Shown here: positions 41,709-46,240 of the stretch, in pieces
How positions within the stretch are numbered: the stretch's first letter is position 1
Layout of the letters: every line of letters starts with the position of its first letter
Program-made: the position numbers and the translations under genes
Notes under the pieces: model-generated
What the model was told of the DNA's origin: nothing
The model's database searches: none
Seen by the model: only the letters and a program-made list of their open reading frames with translations
Assembly (NCBI GenBank): GCA_903912445.1
Contig: CAIWHP010000253.1
Span: 1-46,240 of the forward strand
Reading direction: 5' to 3'
DNA length: 46,240 nucleotides
Source: an uncultured Lentisphaerota bacterium
GTDB taxonomy: Bacteria; Verrucomicrobiota; Kiritimatiellia; CAIQIC01

Positions 41709-41873
41709 GACTAGCTGGGAGGGGCGGTGTCCTCACCGCCCAGCATAGTGTAAGCGCCGTGCCGTGGCCGCAGATCCGCGTGTAGCGGCCATTCATGACG
41801 GTTCCACAGCGGCGGCAGGCTTGCCCCGGCGAAGTGCTTGAACGAAGCCGGGATTGCCGCCGCTCCCAGCTTG
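41709..41873. repeat. Divergent MITE-like inverted-repeat element
   Basis: Left end GACTAGCTGGGAGGGGCGG and right end GCCGCCGCTCCCAGCTTG are related to the 38330-38501 element; an inner GGGGCGGTG...CACCGCCC hairpin is also present. No gene is seen in 41446-42032. Confidence 0.6.
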
Positions 41874-42000
41874 TGTCTGCGCGGAGCGCCTCCTTCTCTT
41901 TGCGTAACAACCGCGGAGCGTGCGCGCACGCTTCTCATCTGGCACTCCCAAGCCGGACGAACGCCTTAGCCCAAGAAATACTTTGGTTGAGTTGTCTGGC

Positions 42001-42021
42001 GGACGCCGCGGCGCGGCGTCC
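42001..42021. repeat. Perfect 9-bp hairpin after the hydrolase gene
   Basis: GGACGCCGC and GCGGCGTCC pair around GGC, 11 bp beyond the stop of the minus-strand alpha/beta hydrolase. There is no U-run, so terminator function is uncertain. Confidence 0.45.
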
Positions 42022-42032
42022 CTACCAAGCGT

Positions 42033-42836
42033 TCAGTGCGCGAGGAGCCACTTGAGGACGCGCGGGTTGAAGTCGGCGAGGCGCTCCCAGTGGAAGACGT
42101 GGCCGGCGCCGGGGTAGAGGTGCAGTTCGCTGCGTGGCAGCTGGGCCGCCACTTCCTTGGCCATCCACGGCGGCGTGAAGAGGTCGTTGCGCCCGCCGAT
42201 GACCAGCGCCGGACATTTGATCCGCTTCAGCTGAGCGAAGACGTCGTGCGTCAGGCAGGCGGCCGCCTGCGCCTTCAAAGCGGCAAAGGGCTGGGGCCGC
42301 GCATCGGCTTCGGCCTGCCGCCGCGCGACTTGAAATTCGCGCAGCCAGGCCTGGTCGTCCCACGAGCCCTTGGAATAGATCAGCAGCTGCAGGAAACGCA
42401 CGAATTCGGCGGGGCGCTGGTGTTGCTTGACGGCGATGAGGTGCTCGAAAATGTCGCGGGCATAGTTGTCGCAGCGCGCCCACGGGCACATGAGCACCAG
42501 ACTCCGCACCGTCCGCGGGTGCCGCAGCGCGAGTTGCTGCGCGATGACGCTGCCCATCGAGCAGCCGACGACGCGCGCCTGCGCGATGCCGAGCTTGTCC
42601 ATCAGGCCGGCGTAGTCATCGGCCATCTGCGCGGTTGTGTAGGGGCCCGCCGGCTTGCCGCTCCGGCCGACGCCACGATTGTCCGGGATGATGCAGCGGA
42701 ATTGCTGCGACCAGCACGCCGCGTGTTTTTCCCAGACCGAGCCGGGCGCGGTGAGGCCCATGATGAGCACGAGCGGTTCGCCCGCGCCGCGCTCTTCGTA
42801 AAACATCCGGATGCCGTTGGTCTTGATAAAGGGCAT
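42033..42836 (-). CDS. Alpha/beta-hydrolase (enol-lactonase-like)
   Basis: 267 aa alpha/beta-hydrolase. Catalytic Ser93 lies in the nucleophile elbow GCSMG; the acid is D of GGRNDLFTP (about 217) and the His is in PGAGHVFHWE (about 245). The oxyanion-hole region is LIMGLTAPGSVW. The closest general type is 3-oxoadipate enol-lactonase or a related lactonase/esterase, but the substrate cannot be set by sequence alone. It is last in the four-gene minus-strand sugar operon, 16 bp after the isomerase gene, so a sugar lactone or ester is a reasonable guess. Confidence 0.85.
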   Translation of the reverse strand: MPFIKTNGIRMFYEERGAGEPLVLIMGLTAPGSVWEKHAACWSQQFRCIIPDNRGVGRSGKPAGPYTTAQMADDYAGLMDKLGIAQARVVGCSMGSVIAQQLALRHPRTVRSLVLMCPWARCDNYARDIFEHLIAVKQHQRPAEFVRFLQLLIYSKGSWDDQAWLREFQVARRQAEADARPQPFAALKAQAAACLTHDVFAQLKRIKCPALVIGGRNDLFTPPWMAKEVAAQLPRSELHLYPGAGHVFHWERLADFNPRVLKWLLAH

Positions 42837-42852
42837 GGTGTTCCTCTCCTTC

Positions 42853-43674
42853 TTAAAGCAGCGGCAGCAGGTGCTCGCGTACCCACTTGCCGTCGTGCAG
42901 CGTCACGCTGTCGGGATTATCCACCGCGGCGGGCGCCTCGTCCTCGCACAGGATCCAACCGGAGAAATTCTGCTCGCGCAGCCAGCGCGTGATGCCCTTG
43001 AAGTCCACCTTGCCCGTGCCCATCAGCGCGAACTCCGGCGCGCCGTCCCAATCCTTATAGTGGACGAGGTTGATCAGCGGCGCGTACTCCTTCATCACGG
43101 CGAGCGGGTCCATGCCGCCGTTGAGCATGTGGCCGACGTCGGGCGTCCAGCCGGTGACGCTGCGGTCGAGGCCGTTCAGCAGGACCGTGTAATCCTCGCG
43201 GGTGCGCGCGATCGAGCTGTGCGGCGAGTTGGGATGGAAGGTGCTCGGCACGCCGCGGTCGTGCGCGCGGCGGGCGACGGCGTTGAGATGCTTCAGTAGC
43301 CGCTTGTGCCGCTCGGCCACGTCGAAGCGGCCGGCGGGCTTCTGGACCATGCACAGCATCGCGCCGGGGAAGCGCGCGAGCAGGTCAATACATGTATCGG
43401 CCTCGTGCCGTTCGGAGGCGGTTTCCTCGGGCAGATTCCAGTCGAGCGCGAGCGCGATGGCCGCCAACTCGACGTGTTGCTTGTTCAGGTGCGCTGCCAA
43501 ACGCGTCGGATCGGCGAGCTCGCCCATCCATCCGTGGATCGGCTCGATGCCGTGGAAGCCGGCTTGCGCCACGATGTCGATCATGTGGTCGAGCTGGTTC
43601 GCGTGGGCGCGGCCATTCTCTTTCATGAACCACGTATAGACTTCGCCGCCAAAGCGGATTGCAGGTTTCTTCAT
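42853..43674 (-). CDS. Cytoplasmic TIM-barrel sugar isomerase/epimerase
   Basis: 273 aa from ATG 43674, preceded by AAGGAAACG. Sugar phosphate isomerase/epimerase fold (AP endonuclease 2-like): FGGEVYTWFMKENGRAHANQLDHMIDIVAQAGFHGIEP at the start; metal-site-type residues in STFHPNSPHS, GWTPDVGHMLNGG, INLVHYKDWDG and WILCEDE. There is no signal peptide, unlike the next gene. It probably isomerises or epimerises a keto-sugar intermediate. An in-frame ATG eight codons upstream (43698) is possible. Confidence 0.9.
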   Translation of the reverse strand: MKKPAIRFGGEVYTWFMKENGRAHANQLDHMIDIVAQAGFHGIEPIHGWMGELADPTRLAAHLNKQHVELAAIALALDWNLPEETASERHEADTCIDLLARFPGAMLCMVQKPAGRFDVAERHKRLLKHLNAVARRAHDRGVPSTFHPNSPHSSIARTREDYTVLLNGLDRSVTGWTPDVGHMLNGGMDPLAVMKEYAPLINLVHYKDWDGAPEFALMGTGKVDFKGITRWLREQNFSGWILCEDEAPAAVDNPDSVTLHDGKWVREHLLPLL

Positions 43675-43700
43675 TTTTTCGTTTCCTTGGGAGGCCATCT

Positions 43701-44672
43701 TCAGGTTGCTTCGATCCCGGTTTCGCGCAGGACGTTGCGCAGGTGGTCCAGCGCCGCGCGGTAGTCCGCCGCGCCGACGTACTCGAGCACCAGCGGCACG
43801 CCCGGCGTGCGCTGCGCGGCGAGCGTGACAAACTTCTTGTAGTCGAGATCGCCTTTGCCGGCGGCGACGCCGCGGTCGGTGTGGAGCTTGCGGTCCTTGG
43901 CGTGGATGCAGTCGATCCACGGCGTGAGCTGCTGGAACATCTCGTCGACGTCGTTCACCTCGATCAGGTTCGCCGCGTCGAGCAGCGCCCGCATGCGCGG
44001 CGAGTTCAACTCCTCCAGAAACATCCGCAGCCGCTTCGCGCTCGCGAGGAAGCCGCGGTAGAACGGTTCGAACAATACCTTGGCATCGTGCCGTGCGGCG
44101 ATGGCGTCGAGTTCCTTCGCCGTGGCGATCATCTTGGGCCAGACCGCGTCCTGGAACTCCAGCGGGACGTGCGGCGCGGGCACCTTGGCGTCGTAATAAT
44201 GCCCGGCCTCGGTGATGAAGCTATGTACGCCCATGTGCGCGCCGATCTTCATCATGTCCTCGAAGTAGGCGAGGTTGGCTTTGCGCTCGGCCTCGTCGGG
44301 ATGGATCATGTTCGAGTAGACGCCGATGCTGTGGATGCTGAGGCCGGCGTCGCGGTAGGTGGCGGCGATGGCCTTGCAACGTTCCGGCGTCATGCTGGAG
44401 ACATCCGCGCGCTGGTTGTACTTCCAGAACTTGCTGTCGGTCTGCGAGAGGAACAACTGGACGACGCGGATGCCCGCGCCGGCGAGTTCCTTCGCGAGCG
44501 CCGCGTTGGAGAGCGTGGTGAAGCCGGTAGTGGCGATGCCGATCTGCACTTTGCCCGCGGGCTTGTCCGCCGCCGCGCGCGCGGTGGCCGGCGCCGCCGC
44601 GCCCAGCCCGCAGGCCACCGCCGCCTGCGCCGTGCGGCGGAACATCTGACGCCGTGAAATACCTTGATTCAT
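43701..44672 (-). CDS. Tat-exported TIM-barrel sugar isomerase/epimerase
   Basis: 323 aa from ATG 44672 with AAGGAGCAA upstream. The N-terminus has a twin-arginine signal (SRRQMFRRTAQAAVACGLGAAA), so it is folded in the cytoplasm and exported. The mature domain is the same AP-endonuclease-2-like barrel: VLFEPFYRGF, LIEVNDVDEMFQQL, WIDCIHAKDRKLHTDRG and VPLVLEYVGAADY. It lies 11 bp after the Gfo/Idh gene and 26 bp before the cytoplasmic paralogue. Export suggests it acts on periplasmic 3-keto-sugars (inference). Confidence 0.9.
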   Translation of the reverse strand: MNQGISRRQMFRRTAQAAVACGLGAAAPATARAAADKPAGKVQIGIATTGFTTLSNAALAKELAGAGIRVVQLFLSQTDSKFWKYNQRADVSSMTPERCKAIAATYRDAGLSIHSIGVYSNMIHPDEAERKANLAYFEDMMKIGAHMGVHSFITEAGHYYDAKVPAPHVPLEFQDAVWPKMIATAKELDAIAARHDAKVLFEPFYRGFLASAKRLRMFLEELNSPRMRALLDAANLIEVNDVDEMFQQLTPWIDCIHAKDRKLHTDRGVAAGKGDLDYKKFVTLAAQRTPGVPLVLEYVGAADYRAALDHLRNVLRETGIEAT

Positions 44673-44683
44673 AGTATTGCTCC

Positions 44684-46117
44684 TTAAAGCGACCAACCCT
44701 GCCGGTAGTCGCGCTGTAGCAGCTTGTTCGCCGCCTCGTCGTTGGAGACCTTCATATGCGGGCCGTCCCAGAACAGTTTCTTGCCCGCTCGCAACGCGAC
44801 GTTGCCCAGCAGGCAGGTCTCGGTGAGGATGCCCGCGTGGTCGACAAAATTCGCCCCCGGCGCCGGGCCGCCGCGGCAGGCGAGGACGAACTCCTTGTAG
44901 TGGCCCGGCGAGCGCGGCAGTGTCTTGGGCGGCTTGCCGAACGCTTTCCGTTTTTCCTCGGGGATGATCCGGTTGCCATAGATCTTGCCCTTTTCGCCGA
45001 TGAAGATGGTCTCGTAGCCCCGGCTGCAGGGCTGCATCTCTTCCGGCAGCGCCGGCAGCAACCCGCCGTCATATCAGTTCAGCTTCACCGGCGGCCGGTC
45101 GCCGCGTGCGGGGTATTCGAACCGCGCGATCACGCCCAGCGGATAAACCTCCGGGAACATCTTCGTCGAGCAGGCCTCGACGCTGGTCGGATGCCGCAGG
45201 TCCAGCGCCTTGAAAATCGTGGACAATTTGTGGCAGCCAAGATCGCCGAGCTGGCCGGTGCCGAATTCCCACCAGTTCCGCCAGGTCCACGGATGATACT
45301 CGGGGTGATAGGGCCGTTCCGCGGCGGGGCCCAGCCAGAGATTCCAGTCCAAACCGGCCGGCACCGGCGGCGTATCCGCGGGACGGTCCTGGAGTGCCGG
45401 GTAATGCCAGAAGCGGGCACCAATGGCGACCTGGACTTCGTGCACCTGCCCGATGGCACCGGCCATGATCAGCTCGCGCACCACGCGGTCCTCTTCGCTG
45501 GCCTGGCCATGGTTGCCCAATTGCGTCGCCACGCCCGCCCTTTTCGCTTCCTCCGCAACCGCCCGCGCCTCCGCCACCGACCACGTCAGCGGCTTCTCGC
45601 AATAGACGTGTTTCTTCTTCTTCAGCGCCGCCATGGTAATCACGGCGTGCGAGTGATCGGGCGTCGCGATCATCACCGCATCCACGTCCTCCTTCGCCAG
45701 CAACTCACGGTAGTCAACGTAGGTCTTGCAACCGCGATACTGACCGGAGGGCTGTTGCTTCCCGTAGAATTCTTCTACGGCGCGCTTCGCCGGCTCGCGA
45801 CCACACGCCTTGCCCTCCTTGCCCTGCTTCCAGTTCCACGAAAGGAAACCGTCGCTTTCGCGGTCCACATCGCAGACCGCGACCACCTGCATCTCCGGGA
45901 AATCGAGGAAGGCCATCATGTTTTGCGAGCCCTGCCCGCCGCAGCCGATGCAGGCGAGCGTGGTCTTCGCGCTGGGCGCGACATGGCCCGGCCCGCCGAG
46001 CACGTGGCGCGGCACGATGGTGAAGAGCCCGACGGCGGCGGCCTTGCCCAGGAATTCGCGCCGGGAAAGGCGGGTGGCGGGGCGGGTGGCTGGCGGCGTG
46101 GACGGCTTGTTGTTCAT
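44684..46117 (-). pseudogene. Tat-exported Gfo/Idh/MocA oxidoreductase with an in-frame TGA
   Basis: Start at ATG 46117 (GGAGAAA upstream). Twin-arginine signal LSRREFLGKAAAVGLF at residues 17-32; Rossmann motif IGCGGQGSQNM at about 58-68; EKPLTWSVAEA and GNHGQASEE motifs; and the C-terminal part typical of Gfo/Idh proteins (PEEMQPCSRGYETIFIGEKGKIYG). Codon 348 (45076-45074) is TGA, then the frame continues YDGGLLPALPEE. Homologues have Trp here (KLxWYDGG), so a single TGG-to-TGA change explains it. Without it the protein would have 477 residues. First gene of the sugar operon; NAD(P)-type oxidation of sugars or cyclitols is the family role. Nonsense mutation, sequence error or readthrough cannot be told apart here. 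Confidence 0.88.
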
Positions 46118-46208
46118 GGTATTTCTCCGCAGTGATCTTGCGCTAGAATAGCAGGGCCATCTGCGAAAGGCTTGGCGGAAAGCGGCAAACTTTTGTATTT
46201 TATCGGCA

Positions 46209-46240
46209 TGGACACCCAACGGCAGGCCTTGCAGTTCCAG
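46209..46240 (+). CDS. Possible start of a plus-strand gene at the window edge
   Basis: ATG at 46209 opens MDTQRQALQFQ and leaves the window. It is divergent from the Gfo/Idh operon, as a regulator gene would be, but there is no clear ribosome site and only eleven codons are visible. Confidence 0.25.

Overview
This window is high-GC bacterial DNA. It most resembles a heterotroph of the Verrucomicrobiota / Kiritimatiellota / Lentisphaerota group. I infer this from gene content, not from a marker gene: secreted pseudopilins with an H-X9-DG tail, a DUF1080 protein, Tat-exported Gfo/Idh and TIM-barrel sugar enzymes, a CBM-fused FAD oxidoreductase, and a GlmU-like left-handed beta-helix protein beside glmM. 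B12-dependent ribonucleotide reductase (nrdJ), ThiH rather than ThiO, a ferredoxin behind an FNR-type site and a multihaem peroxidase suggest anaerobic or microaerobic life with oxygen defence. No rRNA, tRNA, CRISPR array or intact mobile element was found.

Layout. 1-6617 (minus) is a MoxR/Bat-type operon: MoxR ATPase, a DUF58 protein broken by an in-frame TAG, a BatA/vWA membrane protein, a CPBP protease and a second vWA membrane protein that runs off the left edge; the last four genes are joined by ATGA overlaps. 6838-13313 holds a pseudopilin, an ISAs1 transposase remnant, a small membrane protein, a secreted glycoside-hydrolase-like protein, a DUF1080 protein and a cardiolipin synthase. 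13584-17844 (minus) holds a 73-aa protein, a three-haem cytochrome c peroxidase and a REC-GAF-GGDEF-REC-HD-GYP protein. 18030-19258 is a ferredoxin-cupin operon. 19919-31128 has a second pseudopilin, nrdJ with an NrdR-like box, a large LamG/beta-helix protein and a secreted metallo-beta-lactamase-fold protein, separated by repeat-rich spacers. 31128-33551 (minus) is thiS-thiG-thiH under a TPP riboswitch with an intrinsic terminator. 33671-38289 holds the GlmU-like protein, glmM, a lipoprotein made of W-P-L repeats and a small lipoprotein. 38770-46117 (minus) holds an FAD oxidoreductase and a four-gene sugar operon: Gfo/Idh split by an in-frame TGA, two TIM-barrel isomerases and an alpha/beta hydrolase.

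The least explained signal is in the repeats. (1) A family of paired palindromes (half-site TTCCAA...TTGGAA) occurs at five loci with a near-constant 31-bp centre-to-centre distance. One pair lies in frame inside the BatA/vWA gene and encodes about 17 residues, resembling a coding palindromic element. (2) Short oligomer arrays kept in exact 7-bp register occur at six places; four lie just downstream of stop codons, and two of those share the same unit in the same orientation relative to the gene. (3) Several 50-185 bp hairpin elements and about 150-bp direct repeats surround accessory genes.
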